NCBI RefSeq assembly: GCF_014202765.1
Contig: NZ_JACHHN010000004.1
Coordinates: 62,001-126,000 of the forward strand
DNA length: 64,000 bases
Reading direction: 5' to 3'
DNA from: Silvimonas terrae
Lineage (GTDB): Bacteria; Pseudomonadota; Gammaproteobacteria; Burkholderiales; Chitinibacteraceae
Shown here in pieces: positions 9,295 to 17,655 of the stretch (position 1 is its first letter; every line of letters begins with the position of its first letter). The position numbers were made by a program, and so were the translations under genes. The notes below the pieces were generated by a model, which did not search any database, was not told the origin of the DNA, and saw only the letters and a program-made list of their open reading frames with translations.

Positions 9295-9864
9295 ATGCCG
9301 CTGCTGATTTTCTTCGCCCTGATCGCCGTTGTGCTGGTGTATTTCATCATGATCTACAACAACCTGGTCAGCCTGAAACACAATATCGGCCGGGCCTGGT
9401 CCAATATCGACGTGCTGCTTAAACAACGGCATGACGAACTGCCCAAGCTGGTGGAGACCTGCAAGCACTACATGCAGTTTGAAGCGGAAACGCTGGAAAA
9501 AATCATGCTGGCACGGGGCGGCGTGGCGCAAGCACGTGAATCACGTGACATCGTGGCGCTGGGGGCCGCAGAGCAGCAACTGCGTAGCCGTCTGGGCGCG
9601 TTGTATGCCACTGTGGAGGCCTACCCGGAATTGCGCGCCAATATGCAGTTCCAGCATCTGGTAGGCCGGATTACCCAACTGGAAAACGATATTGCTGACC
9701 GCCGCGAGTTCTACAACGACACGGTCAACATCAATAACGTGCGCATTGAGCAGTTTCCGGATGTGATTGTCGCCAACGCGTTCCACTTCAAGCCGGCCCA
9801 GTTGCTGGAATTCGACAGCCACGACAAGCAGGATGTGTCCGTCGGCACTTTGTTCCAGCGCTGA
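9295..9864 (+). CDS. LemA family protein
   Basis: 189 residues with an N-terminal membrane anchor (LLIFFALIAVVLVYFIMIY, residues 3-21). A LemA-type helical domain follows: NNLVSLKHNIGRAWSNIDVL, KQRHDELPKLVETCKHYM and later ENDIADRREFYNDTVNINN. The domain is thought to be displayed at the inner membrane; its biochemical role is not established. The gene following by 30 bases encodes a GIDE-domain membrane protein, a pairing that recurs in bacteria. The short VGTLFQR C-terminus is probably complete. Confidence 0.9.
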   Translation: MPLLIFFALIAVVLVYFIMIYNNLVSLKHNIGRAWSNIDVLLKQRHDELPKLVETCKHYMQFEAETLEKIMLARGGVAQARESRDIVALGAAEQQLRSRLGALYATVEAYPELRANMQFQHLVGRITQLENDIADRREFYNDTVNINNVRIEQFPDVIVANAFHFKPAQLLEFDSHDKQDVSVGTLFQR

Positions 9865-9894
9865 TAAGCGCCTACTGATTCACGCACCGATTTC

Positions 9895-10872
9895 ATGTTT
9901 GACCTTCCTCTGGACAGCCTCTGGCTGAAACGTCTGCGCCGCTGGCCGCTGGGTGGTTGCATGCTGGCCGCCCAGGCCGCGCTATTGCTCTACGGCGCAA
10001 CCCATCTGCAACGCCCGCGCGACCTTCTGTTATTGCTGGTGCTTGCAGCGGCCATGTCCGGCTGGGCCTGGGTTCATCACCGCCGCCGTTACCTGTTGCT
10101 GCAAGGCACGCCGCTGGCGCGCATCGGCTCCGCACCGCAGGGCTATGTGCAGATTGCCGGCTGTGCCCAGTCTCTGGATGACGGCCCGCTGGTTTGTCCC
10201 GGCGTGGATATGCGTTGCGTCTGGTATGAGCTGGTCGTCGAAGAAATACCGGCCGGTGGGCGCCAGTACCAACACGTGCAGACACTACAAAGCGCTCACG
10301 GCTTTTTGTTGGCCGATGCCACTGGCCGCTGTCTGATCGACCCGGATAGCGCCGAAATCCGCACGACAGACACCGTGGTGGAGCGCAAGGATGACTACCG
10401 CTATACCGCGCGCCTGATCTGCGATGGCGATCCGATTTACGCTATTGGCGAATTTGTCTCGGTCCGTGAACAACCGGTCGACATGAAACTGGCGGTATCG
10501 CAAAAGCTGGCGGAATGGAAACAGGACCGGGCCGATCTGCTGCGTCGATTTGATACCGACCGCAATGGTGAGATCGACGAAAAGGAATGGAACGCCGCGC
10601 GCCAGGCTGCCGAGCGTGAAGTGGGTGACGAAACCGCCGAAGCGCAAATGCAAGCGCCGGCCAACGTCATGCGCGCCAGCCAGGATGGCCGCCCGTTTCT
10701 GGTCGCCACGGAAGACCCCGCTGCCGGCATAACGCGCAATCGACGCTGGGCCTGGCTACACCTGGCGTTGATGATCGGTACCTTGTCAGGCACGTTGAAT
10801 CTGGCGCACCACCCGGAGCGTATCCCCCAACGCCACGCCAATAGCACCACAAGCAGTAACGCCACCCCCTGA
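9895..10872 (+). CDS. GIDE-domain membrane protein with an EF-hand
   Basis: 325 residues: two N-terminal transmembrane segments near residues 20-37 and 44-60, a soluble domain (roughly 75-190) resembling the GIDE domain of the eukaryotic E3 ligase MUL1, and a last hydrophobic segment near 285-300. There is no RING finger. Near residue 220 FDTDRNGEIDEKEW is a canonical EF-hand loop (D-x-D-x-N-G-x-I-D-x-x-E), suggesting Ca2+ binding. The tail is Ser/Thr-rich. Probable partner of the upstream LemA protein. The start is uncertain because no ribosome-binding site is obvious. Confidence 0.75.
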   Translation: MFDLPLDSLWLKRLRRWPLGGCMLAAQAALLLYGATHLQRPRDLLLLLVLAAAMSGWAWVHHRRRYLLLQGTPLARIGSAPQGYVQIAGCAQSLDDGPLVCPGVDMRCVWYELVVEEIPAGGRQYQHVQTLQSAHGFLLADATGRCLIDPDSAEIRTTDTVVERKDDYRYTARLICDGDPIYAIGEFVSVREQPVDMKLAVSQKLAEWKQDRADLLRRFDTDRNGEIDEKEWNAARQAAEREVGDETAEAQMQAPANVMRASQDGRPFLVATEDPAAGITRNRRWAWLHLALMIGTLSGTLNLAHHPERIPQRHANSTTSSNATP

Positions 10873-10940
10873 TACCCGCTTCGCCAGCGCGCCCGGCCAG
10901 CGTACAATCACGCTTTACGCCCACCGGACCTGACCCCCGC

Positions 10941-12539
10941 ATGCGCATCGCTCTTGCCCAAATCAATGCTGTCGTTGGCGACCTGCCCGGCAATCTGGAC
11001 CTGATCCTGGCCGCTGTGGCCGAGGCGCGCAAACAAGGCGCAGATCTCTTGCTGACGCCAGAACTGGCGCTCACCGGCTACCCGCCGGAAGACCTGTTGC
11101 TGCGCCCGTCTTTTCTGGATGAATGCCGCAAGGCTATTGGCCGGCTGATCGATGAGGTCGATGGCATTACCCTGGTGGTCGGTCACCCGCATGCCAGTGG
11201 TGAAGAGCGCTTTAACTGCGCCACCGTGATCCGCGACGGTCACCTGCTGGGCCGTTACGAAAAAATGCTGCTGCCCAATGACGAAGTGTTCGATGAGGTC
11301 CGTTACTTCACCCCCGGTGCGCAACCGTTGGTGTTTGAACAGAACGGCACGCAAATCGGCATTGTGATCTGCGAAGACGCCTGGGACGTCGACCCGGCCA
11401 GTGCCGCGCGCGAAGACGGCGCAGAACTGTTGCTGGTCCTGAACGCCTCCCCCTTTCACCTGAACAAACAGGCCACGCGCCTTGAAGTGCTGGGCCAGCG
11501 GGTGGAAGAAACGCAAATCCCCGTGGTCTACGTCAATATGGTCGGCGGCCAGGACGAACTGGTCTTCGACGGCCACTCTTTTGCGCTCAACCGCGAAGGC
11601 AAACTGGTGGCCCAGTTGCCGGCGTTTGAACCCGCCCTTCAGGTGATCGAGTTCAAACATGGCGATCTGCAACCCACTGCCGTAGTGCCCGCGCCGGCAG
11701 AAGAAGCCAGCGTCTGGGGCGCGCTGGTGACCGGTGTGCGCGATTACATTGGCAAGAATGGTTTCCCGGGCATTTTGCTGGGCCTGTCCGGCGGGATTGA
11801 TTCTGCCGTGGTACTGGCGATTGCCTGCGATGCCCTTGGTGCGGACAAAGTGCATGCCGTGATGATGCCATCACGCTATACCGCAGATATCTCGGTCAAT
11901 GACTCGCGCGAGATGATCCAGCGCCTGGGTTGCAAGTACTCCGAAATTGAAATCTGGCCGATGTACGAAGCCTTTATGGGCGGCCTTGCGCCCGAGTTTG
12001 CCGGACTCAAGGAAGACACCACTGAAGAAAACCTGCAAAGCCGCATCCGTGGCACGCTGTTGATGGCGCTCTCCAACAAGAGCGGGAAACTGGTGCTGAC
12101 CACGGGCAACAAATCAGAAATGACGACGGGTTACGCCACCCTCTACGGCGATATGGCCGGTGGCTTTGCCGTGCTCAAAGACGTGGCCAAAACGCTGGTG
12201 TACCGCCTTGCCCGCTGGCGCAATACCGTGAGCGAAGTGATTCCGGAGCGCATCATCACCCGCCCGCCTTCGGCCGAACTGCGCCCGGATCAGAAAGATC
12301 AGGACAGCTTGCCGCCGTACGAGATTCTGGATGCCATTTTGCAGATGTACGTGGAAGACAACCTCTCCAAAGCCGACATCGTGGCACGCGGGTTTGAAAC
12401 TGCGGATGTGGAGCGCGTGGTCAAACTCTTGAAGATCAACGAGTACAAGCGTCGCCAGGCCCCGGTCGGCCCACGCGTGACCAACCGTGCTTTTGGCAAG
12501 GATTGGCGCATGCCGATCACGCACCGGTTCACCCTGTAA
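10941..12539 (+). CDS. nadE: Glutamine-dependent NAD+ synthetase
   Basis: Final step of NAD synthesis: nicotinic acid adenine dinucleotide is amidated using glutamine. 532 residues in two domains. The N-terminal nitrilase-type glutaminase (1-250) carries Glu of LLTPELALTGYPPEDLL, Lys of YEKMLLPN and Cys of IGIVICEDAWDVD. The C-terminal NAD synthase has the P-loop LGLSGGIDSAVVLAIA and later TTGNKSEMTTGYATLYGDMA. A TACAAT box lies 33 bases upstream at 10903, and a terminator follows the stop by 16 bases, so it is probably monocistronic. Confidence 0.97.
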   Translation: MRIALAQINAVVGDLPGNLDLILAAVAEARKQGADLLLTPELALTGYPPEDLLLRPSFLDECRKAIGRLIDEVDGITLVVGHPHASGEERFNCATVIRDGHLLGRYEKMLLPNDEVFDEVRYFTPGAQPLVFEQNGTQIGIVICEDAWDVDPASAAREDGAELLLVLNASPFHLNKQATRLEVLGQRVEETQIPVVYVNMVGGQDELVFDGHSFALNREGKLVAQLPAFEPALQVIEFKHGDLQPTAVVPAPAEEASVWGALVTGVRDYIGKNGFPGILLGLSGGIDSAVVLAIACDALGADKVHAVMMPSRYTADISVNDSREMIQRLGCKYSEIEIWPMYEAFMGGLAPEFAGLKEDTTEENLQSRIRGTLLMALSNKSGKLVLTTGNKSEMTTGYATLYGDMAGGFAVLKDVAKTLVYRLARWRNTVSEVIPERIITRPPSAELRPDQKDQDSLPPYEILDAILQMYVEDNLSKADIVARGFETADVERVVKLLKINEYKRRQAPVGPRVTNRAFGKDWRMPITHRFTL

Positions 12540-12555
12540 CAGCAAGATGCAAGAC

Positions 12556-12578
12556 AAGGGGGCTCACGCCCCCTTTTT
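12556..12578 (+). terminator. Intrinsic terminator of nadE
   Basis: AAGGGGGC, the loop TCAC, GCCCCCTT and a continuing T-run: a compact GC-rich stem with a U-tract, placed 16 bases after the nadE stop. Confidence 0.92.
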
Positions 12579-12610
12579 CATTGAATGACTGGACTGGAGA
12601 TTCCACCGCA

Positions 12611-13141
12611 ATGACCGCCCCCGTTCTGATTCTGCCCGGCTTGTACAACTCTGGCCCGCAGCATTGGCAAAGCCACTGGCAAGCCGCACATCCCGATTTC
12701 ATCCGGGTTGAGCAACAAGACTGGGAAACCCCGCACTGCGCCGACTGGGTCGCCACGCTGGATCAAGCCATTGCCCAGTGCAACGAACCCCCGGTACTGG
12801 TCGGCCACAGCCTGGCCTGTACGCTCATTGGTAAATGGGCGGAACAACATCAACGCCCCATCAAAGGTGCACTTCTGGTCGGCCCCAGCGATATTGAAGC
12901 CCCCAGCTATCCCGCAGGCACCCACGGTTTCGGCACCATGGTGACCATGCGGCTACCCTTCCCCAGCATTGTGGTAGCCAGCAGCAATGATGAATACGTC
13001 ACCCTGGCCCGCGCCCATGAATTTGCCGCCAACTGGGGTAGCGACATCGTGGAAGTCGGCCCACTCGGGCATATCAATAGCAGTAGCAACCTGGGCCTGT
13101 GGCCCGAAGGGTTTGCGCTGCTGGCAAAACTGCGCGGCTGA
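12611..13141 (+). CDS. RBBP9/YdeN-type serine hydrolase
   Basis: A 176-residue alpha/beta hydrolase of the small RBBP9/YdeN family. LILPGLYNSGPQHWQSHWQ opens the protein; the nucleophile elbow is VGHSLA near residue 68; the acid is likely in SSNDEYV and the catalytic His in GPLGHINSSS near 155. The start at 12611 directly precedes the family N-terminus; an upstream ATG at 12503 lies inside nadE and crosses its terminator. Substrate unknown. Confidence 0.88.
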   Translation: MTAPVLILPGLYNSGPQHWQSHWQAAHPDFIRVEQQDWETPHCADWVATLDQAIAQCNEPPVLVGHSLACTLIGKWAEQHQRPIKGALLVGPSDIEAPSYPAGTHGFGTMVTMRLPFPSIVVASSNDEYVTLARAHEFAANWGSDIVEVGPLGHINSSSNLGLWPEGFALLAKLRG

Positions 13142-13227
13142 TTTGCCAAAAGCCCAAGGCCGACCTCATTGGGGTACGTAGCCACACGTCTGGCCCAGGA
13201 TTGTGTGCCATCAACAGTCAGAAATTC

Positions 13228-13249
13228 CAGGAGAATTCTTATTCTCCTG
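13228..13249. other. Perfect 9-4-9 hairpin
   Basis: CAGGAGAAT, TCTT, ATTCTCCTG, located 87 bases after the hydrolase stop and about 80 bases before the lipoprotein gene. There is no T-run, so it is either a weak terminator or an operator-like palindrome for the next gene. Confidence 0.5.
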
Positions 13250-13327
13250 ACCTCGCCCTAACCCAAGAATCGCGCAGTGCTGATTACGGCACTCAACGCA
13301 CATTTTCCACGGGGAGCGAGATCAAAG

Positions 13328-14500
13328 ATGAAATCTGCAATACGCCACACCTGGCTGGCATCGGCACTTGCCACAGCATTGATTTTTACTGCCTGTGGTG
13401 GTGGTGGTGACGCGCATGATGAAAAGAATCCGCGTCTCACGCCGACACTCATCCCCAAACCAGTCGACCCGGCACCGGAAAACCAGGCCAATATCGAACT
13501 GCGCGTTGCCTCTTCCACCAACTTCGATAACGCGTATGTCCCCATCGAGATCAATCCTGCCCTCATCACACCACTCTGGGAGTTGGATGCCGGTCCATGT
13601 TTCGCCATCGCCCTGTTTACTGCGGATAGGCTTACATGGGCTGAGAATAACTGTGGATGGGAATTGGACACACATATCCGCTCAGCAAACCTGGATACAG
13701 GCCAGACCACCTGGAGGTATAGTTTCGGCCCTGCCGAGGAAAACCGGGTCCGCAGTCTCGGCCTTAGTGGTGGCGACCTCAATGTGTGGAGTCCGGACCG
13801 AAATCTGGTGACGACGCTAGACCTGCAAACCGGCAAGCTGAAAGGAACCAGCACTGTAACCGCTCCGCCGGTGGCATCTGATGGCCGGTACGATTACTTC
13901 CTGGCCAGTGCGAACGGCAATGCAACGGCCATCAAGCTTTATGACAAAACAACATCGGAGCTTGTTTACACGCTTAATAACCCGGATGTACAGGCCTTCA
14001 ATTCGTGCCGGGCTATAACGATTGTGCCGGGAGGGAACAATGATCTGCTGGCTTACTACAATTGCGACCGGGGCAGCATTGTCCAGCACTATGAACTAGC
14101 CAGCGGTGTGATGACCTGGCATCAAATTAGTGCCAGAACGGATTGGCGTACAGGCCGCAACTTTGGTCTCCCCGTCGTGGCTAATGGCGTAGTTTATCTA
14201 CTTGTTACCGAGAGCAATGAACTGCTGGCGCTGGATCAGAAAGACGGCAGCCTGCTATGGCAATGGAAACCTGACGAGCCCAATGCCATGGTAAATTCGG
14301 ACATGGTTGTGACGAAGAACCTTGCAATTGTTGGAGGACCAGATGAGCACACTTCTGCCATTGATCTATCCACGCACCAGTCAGTCATGTCATTGCCTGG
14401 ACAGGGTGCCCTGCATATTTCTGCTACTGGCAAACTGTATATCCTGGATCGGTTTGCATATAACGACGGAATTCTCCTGCGCGCCTTCAATCTGAACTAG
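13328..14500 (+). CDS. Putative lipoprotein with PQQ-type beta-propeller repeats
   Basis: 390 residues. The N-terminal signal MKSAIRHTWLASALATALIF ends in FTACGGGG, a lipobox-like site with Cys near residue 23. The body has propeller-like repeats of the type ANLDTGQTTWRY, LDLQTGKLKG, LALDQKDGSLLWQW and AIDLSTHQSVMSL, as in PQQ/BamB-like proteins. Probably an envelope lipoprotein; ligand unknown. The start is chosen by the upstream GGGAGCGAG and the signal peptide. The gene is visibly less GC-biased at third positions than its neighbours, a hint of acquisition by transfer. Confidence 0.75.
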   Translation: MKSAIRHTWLASALATALIFTACGGGGDAHDEKNPRLTPTLIPKPVDPAPENQANIELRVASSTNFDNAYVPIEINPALITPLWELDAGPCFAIALFTADRLTWAENNCGWELDTHIRSANLDTGQTTWRYSFGPAEENRVRSLGLSGGDLNVWSPDRNLVTTLDLQTGKLKGTSTVTAPPVASDGRYDYFLASANGNATAIKLYDKTTSELVYTLNNPDVQAFNSCRAITIVPGGNNDLLAYYNCDRGSIVQHYELASGVMTWHQISARTDWRTGRNFGLPVVANGVVYLLVTESNELLALDQKDGSLLWQWKPDEPNAMVNSDMVVTKNLAIVGGPDEHTSAIDLSTHQSVMSLPGQGALHISATGKLYILDRFAYNDGILLRAFNLN

Positions 14501-14629
14501 CCCAGTACAAGAGCTACAACTGAGGCTAGCTTCGGCTTCATATCGGAGCTCATTGCACCAAAGCGCAAAGATCACTGGCAAAATCCGGGCATGGCGGTAA
14601 ACTCCTGACTCTTTCGCAGGAAAGAAACC

Positions 14630-15274
14630 ATGTCCGGCATTCACAGCCTCACGCTGTTCGTTCTCTCTGGCCTTCTGCTCAATATCGCCCCTGGCCCCGA
14701 CTCCTTCTACATCGTCACCCGCAGCGTTACCCAAGGCTTCAAAGCCGGCTCTGCCGCTGCTTTAGGCATTGGCGCGGGCACGATGGTCCACATTCTTGCC
14801 GCCGCGTTTGGGCTGTCTGCAATCCTGGCGACTTCCGCCACCGCATTCACCGTGGTCAAACTGATGGGTGCGGCGTATCTGTTGTACATGGGCTTTGGCA
14901 TGCTGCGATCCCGCGCCAGCAAGGAAACCGCCGAAAAAACCGGTACGCCCGCCATAGCGCCTGCGCCGCTTTGGGCTATTTTCCGGCAGGGGTTCTGGAC
15001 CAATGTGCTTAACCCGAAAGTAGCACTATTCTTTCTGGCCTTTGTGCCGCAGTTCATCAATACCGATGCGCCACACACTGCGCTGTCCTTCATCCTGTTG
15101 GGTTTGATCTTCAACTTCAACGGCATGCTGTGGTGCCATTTTCTGGCGTTGACTGCGCACCAGGCGGCACGACGGTTACGCGGAGCCGGGCGGTTAACGG
15201 TCTGGTTGAACCGGGTGATGGGGAGTGTGTTTGTGTATCTGGGGGTGAAGTTGGCGTTGGTGCAGCAGCGGTGA
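14630..15274 (+). CDS. LysE/RhtB-family amino acid exporter
   Basis: 214 residues, about six hydrophobic segments. The family signature NIAPGPDSFYIVTRSVTQGF lies near residues 18-37, followed by GIGAGTMVHILAAAFGL and FWTNVLNPKVALFFLAFVPQF near the middle. These inner-membrane proteins export amino acids or homoserine lactones; the substrate cannot be told from sequence. The ribosome-binding site AGGAAAG lies just before the ATG. Confidence 0.92.
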   Translation: MSGIHSLTLFVLSGLLLNIAPGPDSFYIVTRSVTQGFKAGSAAALGIGAGTMVHILAAAFGLSAILATSATAFTVVKLMGAAYLLYMGFGMLRSRASKETAEKTGTPAIAPAPLWAIFRQGFWTNVLNPKVALFFLAFVPQFINTDAPHTALSFILLGLIFNFNGMLWCHFLALTAHQAARRLRGAGRLTVWLNRVMGSVFVYLGVKLALVQQR

Positions 15275-15304
15275 GCAGCGGCCTTTGCCGGCAAGTGCCA
15301 TGGT

Positions 15305-15338
15305 GTAGCCCGGATGGAGCGAAAGCAAAAATCCGGGG
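15305..15338. repeat. REP-like palindrome (GTAGCCCGGAT...ATCCGGGG)
   Basis: One degenerate copy of the GTAGCCCGGATG...AATCCGGGG palindrome that is abundant at 19499-19838 and 20949-21225. It lies between the lysE-like and MFS genes. Confidence 0.75.
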
Positions 15339-15366
15339 TGACGGAGCTGGTTAATATTGGGGTGGG

Positions 15367-15409
15367 GTGTTAGCGCCTTCGGCACGGTTTGAAAAGCATT
15401 TTGATACTC
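15367..15409. repeat. Left half of the nested hairpin element
   Basis: GTGTTAGCGCCTTCGGCAC, then GGTTTGAAAAGCATTTTGATAC. It matches the left arm at 7791-7831 and the window start, but lacks a right arm. It ends 13 bases from the MFS stop codon. Confidence 0.7.
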
Positions 15410-15421
15410 AACGCCCCGCCC

Positions 15422-16960
15422 CTACTGCAATTTCCGCTGCGCAAAAATAATCCCCGCCGAAACCACCGCCAGCAGCGCCAGCACGCGGTAAAGATCATTG
15501 CAGGCGATCAGCAAAACCTGGTGGTCCACCACGCCCGCCACTTGCGCCAGGGCCGCGCGAGTGGCTTCGTCCGCCGGCATGCCTTCATGCATGAACACCG
15601 CCTTGAGCGTGGCGATCATGTGGTTGAATGCCGGGTTGAATTCGTTGGCAAAGCCGGAGTAATAGTCATACACCGCCGCTTGCCGGTTCTGCATCATGAT
15701 GGCCGCCACCGCCTGCGCCAAAGAACCAGACCATTGCCGCAGCAAATTCTTGTTGCGATACCCATGGGCAAATTGCTCGGCTTTCAGCTCCCGGTACGTG
15801 AGGCCAGCCACCGGAATCACCAGCAATACGCCAAACAAACCTTTGGCGATCAGTGGCAGGAAGAAAGCCGATAACGGCATACCCGGCGGCATGAAAGAGA
15901 ACGCCAGGCTGCATGCGGCCAGCGCAAAAACACCTGTCAGCATCAAGGGTTTTTTCTGTTTGAAGCGGGATGCCCAGCGCAGATAGGCCAGGATCACCAG
16001 AAAACTCACCACCGAGGCAAAGGTATTGAGCCAGCCAGCCGTTTCCACCGGAACGCCTTGCGCGCGCTCGGCGTAGATCGGGAACAGGTAATTGCTGAAA
16101 TTGGCCAGAAAATAATGAATGAAGTACAGCCCAAGTCCCGTGAGATAAACCTGGTTATTGAGACCACGCAGCACAAACACGGGAGAGGGATGGCGGTATT
16201 GGTGCCAGGTAAACCAGGATAATGTGGCAACGCCAAGCAAGACAAACAAGGCAAAGTGCAGCGGGTAGGCAAAGAAGTCAAAGCGCGCTTCGGATAGCGC
16301 CAGTTGCAGGCTGATCACGCCGACACCAAACGCAATCAGCGGCAACGGCGTAAATTCACCGCCGTGCTGCTGCTTGGGCACCACCACTGGCAGCCAGAGC
16401 CAGCACCCCAGAGAGGCCACTGCCGCCAGCGGCACCACGCCCCAGAACACCCAGCGCCAACTGTAGTTTTCAATCCAGGTACCCGCCAATGCGGGCGCCA
16501 GGGCAGACACAGAAAAGATGGCGATCATGAAATAGCGGACCGCCGTGCCGCGCTCTTTGGGACTGAACATCAAGTTGATCAGGATACGGCTACTGGTAAA
16601 CAGCGCCCCGCCCCCAAGGCCCTGAATACCACGGCACAGGATCAACTGATCCGGCGTATTGCAAAACCCGCTGGCCAATGCACCCAGCGCAAACAAGGCC
16701 AGCGCGGCGCCCAGAAAATTGCGGTAGCCCAACCGGTGCGCCAGCCAGGCCTGTTTCATGATCACCAGCATGCTGGCGCAGGCATAGGCGGCGACGGCCA
16801 GCACAAACTCTTGCGGGCCCGCGTCGACGCCTCCCTGGATATGACTGCTGCTGAAAACAAACAGGCTGTTTTCAAAGAACTCGACTGCGGTGGTCAACCC
16901 CAACAGCGCCATGACCCAGCGCTTGTCCCGGGGCGCGCAGTACGGCGCCAGGCGTTTCAC
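15422..16960 (-). CDS. MFS drug efflux transporter, DHA2 (EmrB/QacA) type
   Basis: 512 residues with about 14 hydrophobic segments, as in DHA2 H+ antiporters. RGIQGLGGGALFTSSRILI near residue 115 corresponds to motif C/DHA2 regions, and SPKERGTAVRYF to the motif A-like loop. The start is GTG at 16960, which overlaps the marR stop (GTGA), so the two are translationally coupled. The paired MarR regulator suggests ligand-induced export of a toxic compound. No EmrA-like fusion protein gene is adjacent. Confidence 0.88.
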   Translation of the reverse strand: MKRLAPYCAPRDKRWVMALLGLTTAVEFFENSLFVFSSSHIQGGVDAGPQEFVLAVAAYACASMLVIMKQAWLAHRLGYRNFLGAALALFALGALASGFCNTPDQLILCRGIQGLGGGALFTSSRILINLMFSPKERGTAVRYFMIAIFSVSALAPALAGTWIENYSWRWVFWGVVPLAAVASLGCWLWLPVVVPKQQHGGEFTPLPLIAFGVGVISLQLALSEARFDFFAYPLHFALFVLLGVATLSWFTWHQYRHPSPVFVLRGLNNQVYLTGLGLYFIHYFLANFSNYLFPIYAERAQGVPVETAGWLNTFASVVSFLVILAYLRWASRFKQKKPLMLTGVFALAACSLAFSFMPPGMPLSAFFLPLIAKGLFGVLLVIPVAGLTYRELKAEQFAHGYRNKNLLRQWSGSLAQAVAAIMMQNRQAAVYDYYSGFANEFNPAFNHMIATLKAVFMHEGMPADEATRAALAQVAGVVDHQVLLIACNDLYRVLALLAVVSAGIIFAQRKLQ

Positions 16961-17448
16961 GCGCTTTGTTTCTCCAGCCCCTCATGAAAGTGCGTCAGCT
17001 CCGCGGCAACCTGATCCTGGCATTCAGTATCAAAGACCGACCAGGCGCGGTGGTACACGGCATGCACCAGCGGCACGGCCCGTTTGAGTTGCGCCTTGCC
17101 ATCGATGGTGAGTGTCAGCATCATGCGGCGACGGTCGTCTTTATCCAGCGTGCGGGTGACCCAGCCAGCGGTTTCCAGGCTATCCATCAGCCGGGTAACC
17201 TGGGTACGGGTCATGTCCAGCAACTTGCTGACTTCCGAAGGGTTTGTGGGTGGAGTGTTTTCGTCGGCCAGTAACATGGCCATGGCAAGGTATTGCGGCA
17301 TATTCATGCCACAGGGCTCCAGTGCCTCGTTAATGCGTTGTTCCAGCAAGGCTGCGGCGCGAAACAACGTGCGCGACAGGAGTATTTCTTTTTGCGGTGC
17401 TGCGTCAAAAGACTGGCAAAACCTGGCGATACGCGCTTGGTAGCTCAT
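16957..17448 (-). CDS. MarR-family transcriptional regulator
   Basis: 163 residues. The winged-helix core includes MPQYLAMAMLLADE, SEVSKLLDMTRTQVTRLMDS (recognition helix) and the wing GWVTRTLDKDDRRRMMLTLT. The start at 17448 is set by GGGGGAT just upstream; the open frame continues upstream through the operator but encodes nothing family-like. Expected to repress itself and the MFS gene through the palindromes at 17478-17517. Confidence 0.92.
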   Translation of the reverse strand: MSYQARIARFCQSFDAAPQKEILLSRTLFRAAALLEQRINEALEPCGMNMPQYLAMAMLLADENTPPTNPSEVSKLLDMTRTQVTRLMDSLETAGWVTRTLDKDDRRRMMLTLTIDGKAQLKRAVPLVHAVYHRAWSVFDTECQDQVAAELTHFHEGLEKQSA

Positions 17449-17477
17449 GAGAAATCCCCCTGAATCATTATTTCTTA

Positions 17478-17517
17478 TGTAATAATTACAAATGTAATAC
17501 AAACAGTATTGTTTGTA
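17478..17517. promoter_or_regulatory. Operator array of the marR-MFS operon
   Basis: Three overlapping perfect inverted repeats: TGTAAT-A-ATTACA (17478-17490), ATTACA-AA-TGTAAT (17485-17498) and TACAAAC-AGTATT-GTTTGTA (17498-17517). They begin 30 bases upstream of the marR start in an AT-rich patch unlike the surroundings. Binding by MarR is inferred from position and symmetry. Confidence 0.7.
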
Positions 17518-17655
17518 AACATCAAGTTTAGAGAAGTCGCCTAAACACGACGCAACCAGATGCAAGGGTGTTGCTAAAGTGTCAGCATTCACCCGTGTAC
17601 AAGCCGCTACACACTTGTCATGGATTCGTAATCGGGCTGTGTCAGCCTTGCCGGG

